A stretch of DNA of 52,300 bases, from IMG/VR virus record IMGVR_UViG_3300014913_000017, positions 1-52,300 of that record; one strand, written 5' to 3'. Numbering within the stretch: position 1 is the stretch's first letter; each line of letters opens with the position of its first letter. The notes under the pieces are model-generated. The model was not told the DNA's origin, did not search any database, and saw nothing but the letters and a program-made list of their open reading frames with translations. Shown here piece by piece: positions 23,415 through 32,567 of the stretch. Source of the DNA: a virus. Both the position numbers and the translations under genes were made by a program.

Positions 23415-25757
23415 ATGGCGGCAGGATTCGGCACCACCGTGAAGTTTTCGGCAACCGCTGAGAACAATGTCAGTGGCCCCATGGACAAGGCCAGCGGATC
23501 CTTGAAGGGTGCTGGCCAGGCGGCTGCGGGTGCTGGCACGTCCCTGTCATCCCTGGGATCGTTGGGCCAGGTGTTGCCCGGTATCATGGGCCCCGCTGCC
23601 GCGTCCATGGGTGCGCTGTCCGCCGCGCTGGGACCGATTGCGATCGGTATCGGACTGATCGTTGGTGCGATCGGTGGCTTCAACATGATCGTGGATGAGG
23701 CCAACCGGGTGATGTCGATTTCAATTGACACGTTCGGCCTGTTTGAAAAGAAACTGGCGGAGGTCCAGACGATCCTGGGCGTCACCAGGAAAGCCATGGA
23801 AGGGGTGACGGACGCTGCCCTGGGCTTTGGTGCCACCTATGGCAAGAGCGCGGCGGAGGAACTGGAGGCGTTTTACGCGACGGCCTCCGCCGGGTTCGCG
23901 GACGCTGCCCAGGCGTCCATGGTCATGGACACGGCCAACAAGCTGGCGGTGGCTGGCGTCACGGACATGAACAGTTCCGTGGACCTCCTCACCACCGTAC
24001 TGAACGGGTTTGGAATTGCTGCGGAGGGTGCGGGCGGTGTCAGTGATGCACTGTTCACCGCGGTGCGGGCTGGAAAAACCACGGTGGGTGAACTGGCCGC
24101 GGCATTCGGCAACGTGGTTCCCTCCGCTTCCGCTGCGGGGGCCACGCTGGAGGACACCCTGTCCGCCATGGCGGCCTTGACCTTGGCCGGGCAGTCCACC
24201 GCGGAGGCGTCCACGGCCCTGGCCCGTGCCTTCGACGTGTTGATCAAACAGCCTCCCCAGGTGCTGGCGGAATTCAAAAAGTTTGGAATCGAGGCGGAGG
24301 ATCTGAACGTCAAGGAACGTGGCCTCCTTCCGGTGATCGAATCCATCAGCCAGGGATTCAAGGGCAATGAGGATGCACTAGCCCAGGCGATCCCCCAGAT
24401 CCGCGCCTTCAAGGCGATCATGCCCCTGGCCGGAAAGCAAATGGAGGCGTTTGTCGGGACACTCGACGCCATGGACGACAAGCTGGGCGCAACCGATCAA
24501 GCCTTCAACACGATCGCCAATACGCTGTCATTCCAGCGGGACCGCTGGAACAGCATGATGGAAGGAATAAAAACGAGGCTGGGCCAGGTGTTTGCCCCCG
24601 CGATTAAAACCGCCCTGGACATCCTGAATGACCTCCTGGGGGTGATCGAGAAACTACCAGCGCCGATCAAAAATACGATCTTTGCAATGGCCGGGATCGG
24701 GTTCGCTTTGCCATCCGTGCTGGGTAAGCTGGGGTCACTGATCTGGACACTCACCAAGCTGGCGGCCGTGGCGTTGGTGGTGGGCAACCTGGTGATCGTT
24801 TTCCAGGGTGCCCTGGCCGGAATGATCCCAGCCCTGGGTGGAATCATTGGACGGGTGATCAAGTTCGCTGTGGCCTGGCGGAAAAACCTGGACAACATCC
24901 AGGACCGTGTAAAGCGGTGGGCCACCAACATCAAACTGATCCTCCGTGGCCTGGGTGAAGCAATCGCAAACGAGGGGATGATCAGCGGACCGCTGGCCAA
25001 GGAACTGGAGGAGGCTGGCGTGGTGTCCTGGGTGGCCAAGCTGTTTGTGGCCTTCGATCGATTGAAGCTGTTTATGGAATCATTCTGGGAGGGGTTCAGC
25101 ACGGCGGTGATCGCTGGCGCGGAATCAATCGGGGAAGCGTTCCCGGAGATCCAGGCGCTGATCGATTTGATCAAGGCGGGCGGGGAGGACGCGGAAGGTT
25201 TCGCCAAGGCCCTGGACCCGGAGGGGATCAAGAAATTCGCAACGGAAACGGGCAAGGCCCTTGGCGAGATCGTCCGGTTCCTGGCGGACGGTGGCCGGGC
25301 GTGGAAGGAAAACCAGGAAACGATCGAGGCTGTGGTTGAAGCCTTGAAGCTCATGGGGGAAGTGATCAAGGCCCTCCTCCCTGTTGCCCAGGCACTGTGG
25401 AAGGTGATCGGACCGATCCTCCAGTTCGGCGCGGATATGCTGGGGCCCCTCCTCGGCGGTGGACCTCCGCCCCAGGTGAAGCCCGCGGGCACGGAGGGCG
25501 GTGTACCCATCGAAGAGGAACCCGCGTCCGCTGGTGAGATCACGGGGTCCATACTGAACGCCGCGATCCCCTCCCTCCTTCAAACCGGGGTGACCGCCGT
25601 TTCACCAGGTGCTGGCCTTGCGTTGCAAGGGCTGGGGGTTGGGAAGCAAGCGATCGAGATCCACACCACCCTGGAGGTGGACAAGGAAAAGCTGGCCTCC
25701 AAGGTGCAACAGGTTGAAGTGGAAACTGGGGAGGAACAGTTTGAGGCTGCGGGGTGA
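23415..25757 (+). CDS. tail tape measure protein
   Basis: This 780-residue protein is of TP901-like type. A Gly/Ala-rich N-terminus contains a hydrophobic segment (residues ~55-92, ALGPIAIGIGLIVGAIGG). The conserved region follows: ILGVTRKAMEGVTDAALGFG, LEAFYATASAGF, DTANKLAVAGVTDMNSSVDL, TVGELAAAFGNVVPSASAAG. Further hydrophobic stretches lie around residues 415-480. The C-terminus has Pro-rich linkers and a final charged helix. Tape measure length sets tail length; ~780 residues at about 1.5 angstrom per residue implies a tail of roughly 115 nm. That is an estimate from the family rule. Confidence 0.9.
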   Translation: MAAGFGTTVKFSATAENNVSGPMDKASGSLKGAGQAAAGAGTSLSSLGSLGQVLPGIMGPAAASMGALSAALGPIAIGIGLIVGAIGGFNMIVDEANRVMSISIDTFGLFEKKLAEVQTILGVTRKAMEGVTDAALGFGATYGKSAAEELEAFYATASAGFADAAQASMVMDTANKLAVAGVTDMNSSVDLLTTVLNGFGIAAEGAGGVSDALFTAVRAGKTTVGELAAAFGNVVPSASAAGATLEDTLSAMAALTLAGQSTAEASTALARAFDVLIKQPPQVLAEFKKFGIEAEDLNVKERGLLPVIESISQGFKGNEDALAQAIPQIRAFKAIMPLAGKQMEAFVGTLDAMDDKLGATDQAFNTIANTLSFQRDRWNSMMEGIKTRLGQVFAPAIKTALDILNDLLGVIEKLPAPIKNTIFAMAGIGFALPSVLGKLGSLIWTLTKLAAVALVVGNLVIVFQGALAGMIPALGGIIGRVIKFAVAWRKNLDNIQDRVKRWATNIKLILRGLGEAIANEGMISGPLAKELEEAGVVSWVAKLFVAFDRLKLFMESFWEGFSTAVIAGAESIGEAFPEIQALIDLIKAGGEDAEGFAKALDPEGIKKFATETGKALGEIVRFLADGGRAWKENQETIEAVVEALKLMGEVIKALLPVAQALWKVIGPILQFGADMLGPLLGGGPPPQVKPAGTEGGVPIEEEPASAGEITGSILNAAIPSLLQTGVTAVSPGAGLALQGLGVGKQAIEIHTTLEVDKEKLASKVQQVEVETGEEQFEAAG

Positions 25758-25760
25758 TAC

Positions 25761-26294
25761 ATGGGCGTTGATCTAGCGGTATCCACTGGTGAGGTGATCA
25801 GGTCAGAGTTGGCCCACGCCATGCTGATCAACCAGTCCACTGGTGAGATCCAGGAATTCATGATCAACCCGCGGGAACTGCGGGCCACGCTGGCGGTGAA
25901 GTGGCGATCACCCGCGCCGATCATGGTGGCCCCCGCCGGGCCGCTGAACTATGCCAGCACGTCCCCCAAGGAATACACGATCCGCGCCTGGGTGGACGCG
26001 GAACTGTTCCCCGATCGTGACATCATGGACTGGCTGTCCTTTCTTGAATCCATGTGCTACCCGGTGCGGAGCGGATCGGTGATCTCGGATCCCCCCACCG
26101 TCCTGTTTGTGTGGCCTGGGATCCTTGCCATGTCATGCAAGATCGCCCGCATTCAGGAACGCTTTGAAGACTTCCGCACGGACCTCCACCCCAAGTCATT
26201 TTCCACTGACGTGGTGTTGCGTGAGTACGGGGACACCATCAGGTTCAGCGGGGAGGAACGGGACCGCATGGTGATCACGGAGGGGATCGGATGA
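25761..26294 (+). CDS. tail hub-associated protein, CIS tube N-terminal-like (Afp7-like)
   Basis: This 177-residue protein has an N-terminal SELAHAMLINQSTGEIQEFM, then INPRELRATLAVKW, matching the start of contractile injection system tube/hub adaptor proteins (F.fNP.El....). A middle beta region (YASTSPKEYTIRAWVDAELF) and LTFxGvl-like LFVWPGILAMSCKIARIQER follow. In other systems this domain is fused to LysM; here the LysM-like part is the separate next gene, which overlaps by 4 bases. The likely role is linking tube to hub and spike. The assignment is from motif and order. Confidence 0.6.
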   Translation: MGVDLAVSTGEVIRSELAHAMLINQSTGEIQEFMINPRELRATLAVKWRSPAPIMVAPAGPLNYASTSPKEYTIRAWVDAELFPDRDIMDWLSFLESMCYPVRSGSVISDPPTVLFVWPGILAMSCKIARIQERFEDFRTDLHPKSFSTDVVLREYGDTIRFSGEERDRMVITEGIG

Positions 26295-26620
26295 AACGCC
26301 CGGAGGATTATTCCCGGTGGAACGGGTTGACCTGGATCCGTGAAGTGATCACCAGCACGGTGGATCACCTGTGGAGGCCGTGGCGTTCCAACCTGTATGT
26401 GATGGAGGAGGACATCGATCCGATCGTGACGGTGCGCTGTGGTGCCACTGACACCCTGTGGTCCCTGGCGGCCCAGCATTACGCGGCAGTGGATCGCCCT
26501 GAACAGTTGTGGTGGCTGATCGCGGAGGTCAATGACCTGGTGGATCCCACCGTGAGCCTGAACGGGAAAACGATCGTGGTGCCCCCGCTGTCCATCCTGG
26601 AGGATCAGGCTGTGGCATGA
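26291..26620 (+). CDS. LysM-like / gp53-like baseplate protein
   Basis: This 109-residue protein is coupled to its upstream neighbour. Residues ~48-102 (TVRCGATDTLWSLAAQHYAA, then LWWLIAEVNDLVDPTVSLN and KTIVVPPLSIL) follow the LysM pattern with an aromatic middle (xxLWxxIxxxNxL) and a final VPP. This is the arrangement in gp53-like baseplate wedge and tail X/LysM proteins. It binds hub or baseplate rather than peptidoglycan in most phages. The start sits on ATGA with the previous stop. Confidence 0.65.
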   Translation: MKRPEDYSRWNGLTWIREVITSTVDHLWRPWRSNLYVMEEDIDPIVTVRCGATDTLWSLAAQHYAAVDRPEQLWWLIAEVNDLVDPTVSLNGKTIVVPPLSILEDQAVA

Positions 26621-27966
26621 GGCCGATCGTCAATATAGATTTCAAGGACGCGGACCTGAACGCCCGGTTTATCCCGCGCCTGGAGGGGTTCAAGTTCCTG
26701 GACCGGGACAACCGGGCGGACAAGGTGGAACTGGAATTTGATAATGACGATCAGGCCCTCACTGAATTTTACCCGCCGGGCCTGGTGGTGACGTTTTCCT
26801 GGGGGTACGCGGGACGCATGGCGCAACCTCGCACCATGAAGATCCGCAAGATGAAAGGCGCGGGCACGGGCACGTTGAAGGCGGAGGGCTTTTCCAAGGA
26901 ATTCGATCTGGACCGGGTGCAGCAAACGCGGGCGTTTGAAAATGTCACGTATGTGGATGTGGCGATCACCATCGCACAGGAACACGGATATCCGCTGGAA
27001 CTGATCAACGTGCCGGACCAGGAGGAGGTGATCCTCCCGGTGTACGAATTGATCAACCAGACCGCGGAGACTGATGCGGCGTTCCTGCGGAGGCTGGCCA
27101 ATGATCTTCCACAGTTTGTTTTCTGGATGTCTGAATCCCAATTCTATTTCAATGAACCCGGGTACAAGAAAAAGCCCAGGCGCGTGATCGAGTACAGGGA
27201 GGGTTCCCTCCTCGGAAACGTCACTGGACTGGACAGCGATCTGAACCTGATCCGCAACCCGGTGAAGGTGACGAAAAAGGCCCACGATCCCAAGGCCAAA
27301 AAGACAAAGGAGGCCACGGCTGGATCGCAAGAGGAGGGCCCGGTGCTGGGGCCCTTTGAACCTGGCCTGTACGAAAAGGGCCAGGAGGTGGGAACGCTGT
27401 ACGATCCGAAAACTGGCACCACCACCACCACGTACCAAAAGGGGAATGAGATCGTGTACTACCAGGGCGGCCTCCCCGTGCTGGTGGACGTGGTTGGAAA
27501 CCAGGACCAGGAGGAGGTGGCCCCCACTTCCGAAACCGATCAGGCTGGTGTCCAGCAAGAGGCCAACCAGCAGATCAAGAAAAAGAAATCCAAGCGGATC
27601 AAGTACACCCTGAAAATGGAACCCGGGGATCCATACCTCCAGGCCAAGGAGGTGGTGGAACTGCGGGGGGCTTCCATCCTGTCCGGCCCAGCGTATGCCA
27701 AGGAGGTGACGCACACGATCAAGGCCGGGTCATACATCCAGGAGGCCAAAATGTGGAAGGGGTACCTGGGCAAGAAACCGAAAAAGTCCACGGCCGCCCA
27801 GGAAAGCCAGGAGGCTGGTGGTGAGGTCAACCCCGGGGGGGAGGCCCAGGGGGAAACGTCCCTGTTCATCGATCCCGTTGACGGGTACACCCACGTGGGA
27901 TTCATCCAGCCTGGTGAGGCTGGGATCCTTCCCGAAACCACGGGCAACCAGTATGGTGGATCCTGA
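26617..27966 (+). CDS. tail hub protein, gpD-like (late control D family)
   Basis: This 449-residue protein starts with IVNIDFKDADLNARFIPRLE and KFLDRDNRADKVELEFDNDD. YPPGLVVTFSWGYAG and KAEGFSKEFDLDRVQQTRAF follow, then DVAITIAQEHGYPLELINV and AETDAAFLRRLANDL. This is the order of domains in gpD/gp27/VgrG-type hubs. A long inserted linker rich in Gln, Glu, Lys and Thr (residues ~215-325, repeats of KKTKE and EEV) separates the two hub halves. It forms a trimer between tube and spike. It overlaps the spike gene by one base. Confidence 0.75.
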   Translation: MRPIVNIDFKDADLNARFIPRLEGFKFLDRDNRADKVELEFDNDDQALTEFYPPGLVVTFSWGYAGRMAQPRTMKIRKMKGAGTGTLKAEGFSKEFDLDRVQQTRAFENVTYVDVAITIAQEHGYPLELINVPDQEEVILPVYELINQTAETDAAFLRRLANDLPQFVFWMSESQFYFNEPGYKKKPRRVIEYREGSLLGNVTGLDSDLNLIRNPVKVTKKAHDPKAKKTKEATAGSQEEGPVLGPFEPGLYEKGQEVGTLYDPKTGTTTTTYQKGNEIVYYQGGLPVLVDVVGNQDQEEVAPTSETDQAGVQQEANQQIKKKKSKRIKYTLKMEPGDPYLQAKEVVELRGASILSGPAYAKEVTHTIKAGSYIQEAKMWKGYLGKKPKKSTAAQESQEAGGEVNPGGEAQGETSLFIDPVDGYTHVGFIQPGEAGILPETTGNQYGGS

Positions 27967-28502
27967 TGCCCAGTCTGATGGACATGGACCCCCGCCTCCG
28001 GTTCCTGGGAATCTGGCCCGGCACGGTGGTTGAAAACGACGACCCGGAAAATTTACACCGGATCCGGTTCAGTGTGCCCGGGCTGGTAGAAAAAAGCCCC
28101 TGGGCGTTCCCCGCTGGCCTGGTGGCGGACACGGAGGAGGGGCTGTGGTCCGTCCCCAACGTGGGCATGAACGTGTGGTGTACCTGGGCGGCCGGGGATC
28201 CCAAGCGTCCCATTTATTTGCCGGGCCCCTGGGGGACCGGAGACGCCCCACAGGACGATAAAAACCTCCGGGGGGTACGTTGGGATGACTACCAGTTGAT
28301 CGTGGACCAGGACGCCCACACGGCCGTCCTGGAGGACCGCGTCCTGGGGATCCAGGTGAAGCTGGAACGGTCGGGTGGAAAGCTCACCCTCCACGGTCCG
28401 GCGGAGGTGGTCATCAGTTCCATTGGCACCGTGCGGATCACGGGGTCCGGCTGTGAAATCCTGGGCCGTCCGGTGGTGCCAGGCGCGGGGCCGATCAGGT
28501 GA
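27966..28502 (+). CDS. baseplate spike protein, gp5/gpV OB-fold
   Basis: This 178-residue protein has an N-terminal OB domain typical of baseplate assembly protein V and T4 gp5: YPGTVVENDDPENLHRIRFSV-like GTVVENDDPENLHRIRFSVP, WAFPAGLVADTEEGLWSVPN and VWCTWAAGDPKRPIYLPGPWG. The C-terminal half is beta (QVKLERSGGKLTLHG, VVISSIGTVRITGSG), a short triple-beta-helix needle. Trimers on the hub puncture the cell envelope. The stop overlaps the next start by 3 bases. Confidence 0.8.
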   Translation: MPSLMDMDPRLRFLGIWPGTVVENDDPENLHRIRFSVPGLVEKSPWAFPAGLVADTEEGLWSVPNVGMNVWCTWAAGDPKRPIYLPGPWGTGDAPQDDKNLRGVRWDDYQLIVDQDAHTAVLEDRVLGIQVKLERSGGKLTLHGPAEVVISSIGTVRITGSGCEILGRPVVPGAGPIR

Positions 28503-29203
28503 GCAACGGAACGCCATTGCCGTGCGTCCAGTACGGGGATCCTCCTCCCAGCCATTCGATCACGTTCCCGGGTGGGATCGTTCTACAAAGCCCGCCGATC
28601 TTCCGGCCCCACGATCGCCTGGTGGAACTGGAGGGGCTGTTCGCCGCGCTGTCCCCGGCCATGGCTGGAATGGGCCCTGTGTTCACCATCATTGAAGTGG
28701 TGGGCGCGATCGTGGACATGGTGAAAGCCATTGCCACCTTGAACCCTGTTGAGATCGCCAACGCTGCGGTGGCCTTTGCCCAGGCTGTGGACAAGCTGTT
28801 GGGGATTATTCCCCAGGTGTCCCTCCCGCTTTTCATTTTCGGCCTCCTCAACTTGGTGGTGGATCTGCTCGCCACGCTGATCGATTTCCTCCAGGGTATC
28901 CAACAGCAACAGGCCCAGATCGACGCCATGAAGGAGTACGCCCAGGAGCACGGGATCGAACGGATGTACCAGGACGCCCTGTGCCTGGAGGAAAACATCC
29001 AGGTTCAATTGGAATACTTCAACAACGGCATGGGTGCCCTGGCCGCGTTCATAGTGATCATTGAAGCCCTGGGATCAATCGCTGGTCTGGACATATCGAT
29101 CGACGCGGACACGGGGGGCGGGGATACATCGGACACCCTTGACCGCCTGGCCTCCATTGTGGATACCATCACCTTGATACTGGAGGCGATCCCAATCTCA
29201 TGA
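28499..29203 (+). CDS. hydrophobic baseplate-region protein of unknown role
   Basis: This 234-residue protein starts at GTG inside the end of the spike gene. Residues ~55-145 are strongly hydrophobic helices (VFTIIEVVGAIVDMVKAIAT, SLPLFIFGLLNLVVDLLATLI) with few charges. A short Gln-rich helix (LQGIQQQQAQIDAMKEYAQ) and another hydrophobic segment (ALAAFIVIIEALGSIAGL) follow, then Asp-rich and helical C-terminal parts. I recognise no family. Its position between spike and gp25-like genes would suit a membrane-active protein released at injection or a hub plug. This is speculation. Confidence 0.55.
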   Translation: MSNGTPLPCVQYGDPPPSHSITFPGGIVLQSPPIFRPHDRLVELEGLFAALSPAMAGMGPVFTIIEVVGAIVDMVKAIATLNPVEIANAAVAFAQAVDKLLGIIPQVSLPLFIFGLLNLVVDLLATLIDFLQGIQQQQAQIDAMKEYAQEHGIERMYQDALCLEENIQVQLEYFNNGMGALAAFIVIIEALGSIAGLDISIDADTGGGDTSDTLDRLASIVDTITLILEAIPIS

Positions 29204-29592
29204 GCGTGAACGGCACCAAGGTTCCCATGGAACGCACGGCCAACGGCTGGCGCACCCTGGAGGGGGACACGTTCCTGGAAAACGTGATCCAGTTTTTCAT
29301 GCTGGTGAGGTCCAGCGAAAACGGGACCACGGGGGAATGTCCCTGGGATAAGAAGTACGGGACGCCATGGGACATGATGCGGCACCGCAATATCAAGGCG
29401 GGCATGGTGGAGCGGTACGTGTCCACCACGCTGTCCAGGTTCAAGGCGTATGCCGGGGACCACTTGCGGTTCACGGTGGTGGAAAGGTTCGCGCCCGCGG
29501 CCACCAACACCGTGTGGCTCCGCTGGTGGTGGCGGAATTTGCAGACTGGCAAAGTGACGGAGGAGGCAACCAGTGTCGAGTTTGCCGAATGA
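29200..29592 (+). CDS. gp25-like baseplate wedge protein
   Basis: This 130-residue protein is coupled by ATGA. The central part (GDTFLENVIQFFMLVRSSEN, then CPWDKKYGTPWDMMRHRNI) fits the gp25/gpW pattern of a helix (xxxIxxfLxTxxGxxxxxxxYG) with the -GERPMRPDYGTPL segment replaced by a related sequence. A final strand VYLRWWWRNL-like stretch follows. T4 gp25 joins the wedge to the sheath. The fit is weaker than for other baseplate genes, and position supports it. Confidence 0.5.
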   Translation: MSVNGTKVPMERTANGWRTLEGDTFLENVIQFFMLVRSSENGTTGECPWDKKYGTPWDMMRHRNIKAGMVERYVSTTLSRFKAYAGDHLRFTVVERFAPAATNTVWLRWWWRNLQTGKVTEEATSVEFAE

Positions 29593-31114
29593 TTTTGATA
29601 TCCTGAGATCCTTCGATTATGTCGATCGGGATCTGGACACGATATACCTCCGCCTCCTGGACCTGGTGACCTCCAACTGGCCCACCTGGGGACGCATCAA
29701 AGCAAGCTGGGACAATTACCTGTTGGGGCTCATGGCTCACAACAGTGACGTGGTTCACTTCTACCGGGACAACCGCCTCCGGGAATCATTCCTGGCCACC
29801 GCCAAGCTCCGTGAGTCCGTGATCAACCTGGGTGCGTGGGTGGACTATGAATTGTTCGGGCCACAGCCAGCCACGGTGGATCTGGAATTCTCGATCCCGC
29901 TGATCGCTGCGGCGGACGTGACGATCCCGGCGGGGACGGTATCGAAAACCACGGGGCGGTTGCGCCTGGATTTCCAGTTGCAAGCGGACGTGGTGATCGC
30001 GGCCGGGTTGCTCACGGCCACGGGCACCGCGGAAAACTCGACGGCCCGCACGGAAACGCGGGTGAGTGATGGGACGGCGGATCAGCGGTTCCTCCTCACA
30101 TACAAAAATTACATTGACGGATCCATGGGGATCACCGCTGCAAATGGGGCGTACACGGAGGTGGACACGTTCCTGTCAAGTGGCCCCACGGATCGACACT
30201 ACACACTGACCACGGACACACAGGGCCGTCCGATCGTCCAGTTCGGGGACGGCTCACTGGGTGAGGTTCCACAGGGCACGATCACCAGCGGGTATGACAC
30301 GGGCGGAGGGATCATTGGCCAGGTGGAAGCTGGCACCGTGACCTCCCTCCAGGGATCGTTCACGGACGGCCTGGGCAACCCGGTGGACGTGAGCGTTACC
30401 AACCCGGCGGAGGCGATCGGCGGTAGTGACATGGAATCGATCGCCCATGCGAAAAAGGCGATCCCCGCCAGCCTGGGCAACGTCCGCACCACAGTGAGTT
30501 GGGAGGATTTCAAAAACAACGCGGAACTGGTGCCGGGTGTGGCACGTGCCGTGATCATGACCGCGGATCAGGACGCATCGATCCCGGAAAACACGGGGCG
30601 GTTGTACATCGCCGCGGAGGGCACCCAGTACGCCAGCGGGTACACGCCCCCGGCGGAGCCCACATCGGGCCTGGTGGCGGACGTGCAAACCATGATCGAG
30701 ATCACCAGGCCCCACACGATCACGTTCACACCCACGTACTTGCCCGTGGTGTTCCTGGACATTGACCACCTGGCCACGGTGTATTTCGAGGAGGGCTTTG
30801 ATCCCACGGCCGTGGTGGCCACCATGGAAACCAACCTGGAAAACTGGTACGCGTCCCTGGATGACACGGGGGCACAACAGGACAATGCCCGATTCGGATT
30901 CGAGTACACGGACGCGGACGGATCCGCCACCGGGGAATTGCCCTGGTCCGATGTGTTCAACGTGCTGCGGGACACGGAAGGGGTGCGGAAGATCGATCCG
31001 TCCGGTGGGCTGTACCTGAACGGCCTTTCCGCTGGTGTGCAACTGGGAACGGTCCAGTACCCGCGCCTCCGATCCCTGACGGTGATCAATGGTGACACGG
31101 GGGCCACAGTCTAG
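29573..31114 (+). CDS. baseplate J-like protein (T4 gp6 type)
   Basis: This 513-residue protein starts at GTG overlapping the previous gene by 20 bases. The pattern is the J-like one: helical N-terminus (DYVDRDLDTIYLRLLDLV, NYLLGLMAHNSDVVHFYRDN, AKLRESVINLGAW), a beta middle (VDLEFSIPLIAAADVTIPAG) with IVQFGDGSLGEVPQG, and the conserved block GGSDMESIAHAKKAIPASL followed by VRTTVSWEDFKNNAELVPGV. The C-terminus is beta (HTITFTPTYLPVVFLDIDH). Six or twelve copies form the baseplate wedge ring. It overlaps the next GTG by one base. Confidence 0.85.
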   Translation: MSSLPNDFDILRSFDYVDRDLDTIYLRLLDLVTSNWPTWGRIKASWDNYLLGLMAHNSDVVHFYRDNRLRESFLATAKLRESVINLGAWVDYELFGPQPATVDLEFSIPLIAAADVTIPAGTVSKTTGRLRLDFQLQADVVIAAGLLTATGTAENSTARTETRVSDGTADQRFLLTYKNYIDGSMGITAANGAYTEVDTFLSSGPTDRHYTLTTDTQGRPIVQFGDGSLGEVPQGTITSGYDTGGGIIGQVEAGTVTSLQGSFTDGLGNPVDVSVTNPAEAIGGSDMESIAHAKKAIPASLGNVRTTVSWEDFKNNAELVPGVARAVIMTADQDASIPENTGRLYIAAEGTQYASGYTPPAEPTSGLVADVQTMIEITRPHTITFTPTYLPVVFLDIDHLATVYFEEGFDPTAVVATMETNLENWYASLDDTGAQQDNARFGFEYTDADGSATGELPWSDVFNVLRDTEGVRKIDPSGGLYLNGLSAGVQLGTVQYPRLRSLTVINGDTGATV

Positions 31115-32565
31115 TGGCGATCCTGAATCCCAGTTTTGAGATCGCGGAACCGAACGCCAACCCCGGGGAGGCGGAGGACTGGACGCACGGGCAGAGTGGC
31201 GCGATCGGGAAGCGGTGGGCCGGGTACCAGGCGCACGATACCGATCCCGTTTTCTATGCCGTCGAGCAATACCACGGAGGGTGGGGCAATGACGGCGCGT
31301 TTATCTGGGGATTCATAGCGGGGTCCACGGTGGCCCAGTCCCCGGAAACTTTCGAGGATTGGATCACGTCTGGTGTGGATATGCCCTGGGAAACGGAACT
31401 GGATCCCGCGGACAGGTTCAACGCTTTCTATGATATCTGGGCGGGCGCGTTCCCCGGGTTTGCACAGGCGGAGGCTTTTGAATCCCTGTGGGACAACGAT
31501 CGATCCTGGATCACCGGGGTGCCCACATACGATTTCCACCTCCGCCAGTTCCAGGACGGGGGGGCCCCCACCTACACTGATCCGGGAACGGGGTTGCCAT
31601 CCTATGTGATCGGATCCGGTGATCGGATCCGGGTGGTGCTCACCAGGTGGCTGGGAATGTTCCCCTCCACCTTTGCCCCCAACATGGTGTTGACCCCAGG
31701 CACGTACAACGTGGCGGACATGGTGACGCACCTCCAGGCCGTGACGGATGCGGCCTTGACCGCTGCGGGTGGGGCATTTGCGCCTGGGGATATTCTGTGG
31801 ACGGAGGCACCTGGTGGCGGTGTCCGCGTGAGTGTGGACAAATCCCTGTATTGGATGAACACTACGGAGCCCACGTCCGGTGTGACCGCGTGGGGATCGT
31901 TGCTGTTCACGATCGATCCGCGTGGCACTCAATTTCACCCGGGGGATTTCACGGACGTGGCCACGCTGGCCCTGTACACCCCGGGCCTGGCGTATGAACT
32001 GTTCGATCTCTACTGGGACAACGATTTTGACGAGGTGCTGTTCGATCTGCGGGACTGGATTGACGGGCATGACGCGGTGTACCCACTCACGATCACGGGC
32101 GGTGTCAATGATGTGTTCTGGATCTACTGGGACAACCTGGCGGGCCAGTCCACCATGTTGCAATGTACGATCAATCCGAACACGTACCCCAACGCCGCTG
32201 CCCTGGCCGCTGATATGCAAATCCAGATCACCGCGGCCTTGATCGCCGCGCCAGTGGTGCCACCCATGGGCGGTGGTGAGATCAGCGCGATAGCAAACCC
32301 CACCGGACAGATCCGACTGATCAACCACGGGTCCGCGGCCCCGCCTGGTTATCAAATGTGGCTGGCCACCCCGATCGGTGTCAGTGATGCGTGGCCGGAT
32401 CTCGGATACGATCTGCAATTCTGGCTGGCACCTGGTGTGTGGGATTTCAAAACGCGGAGGCTTCCCGATTTCCTGGCGTTGACTGCGGCCATGTATGATG
32501 TGGTGCCAGGGCCCCCGGAGCCTTACGAGAATTTCGAAGACAATTGGACCAGCGTGTTGCCATGA
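31114..32565 (+). CDS. large aromatic-rich tail or baseplate protein
   Basis: This 483-residue protein starts at GTG. The N-terminus (NPSFEIAEPNANPGEAEDWT) resembles the start of carbohydrate-binding jelly-roll domains (NGSFE...W). The rest is unusually rich in Trp, Tyr and Asp (WDNDRSW, LYWDNDFDEVLFDLRDW, VFWIYWDNL) and looks all-beta. I recognise no family. Its position between J-like and I-like genes suits a baseplate or proximal fiber protein, perhaps binding glycan through aromatic residues. A minus-strand HNH gene begins 2 bases after its stop. Confidence 0.5.
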   Translation: MAILNPSFEIAEPNANPGEAEDWTHGQSGAIGKRWAGYQAHDTDPVFYAVEQYHGGWGNDGAFIWGFIAGSTVAQSPETFEDWITSGVDMPWETELDPADRFNAFYDIWAGAFPGFAQAEAFESLWDNDRSWITGVPTYDFHLRQFQDGGAPTYTDPGTGLPSYVIGSGDRIRVVLTRWLGMFPSTFAPNMVLTPGTYNVADMVTHLQAVTDAALTAAGGAFAPGDILWTEAPGGGVRVSVDKSLYWMNTTEPTSGVTAWGSLLFTIDPRGTQFHPGDFTDVATLALYTPGLAYELFDLYWDNDFDEVLFDLRDWIDGHDAVYPLTITGGVNDVFWIYWDNLAGQSTMLQCTINPNTYPNAAALAADMQIQITAALIAAPVVPPMGGGEISAIANPTGQIRLINHGSAAPPGYQMWLATPIGVSDAWPDLGYDLQFWLAPGVWDFKTRRLPDFLALTAAMYDVVPGPPEPYENFEDNWTSVLP

Positions 32566-32567
32566 TG

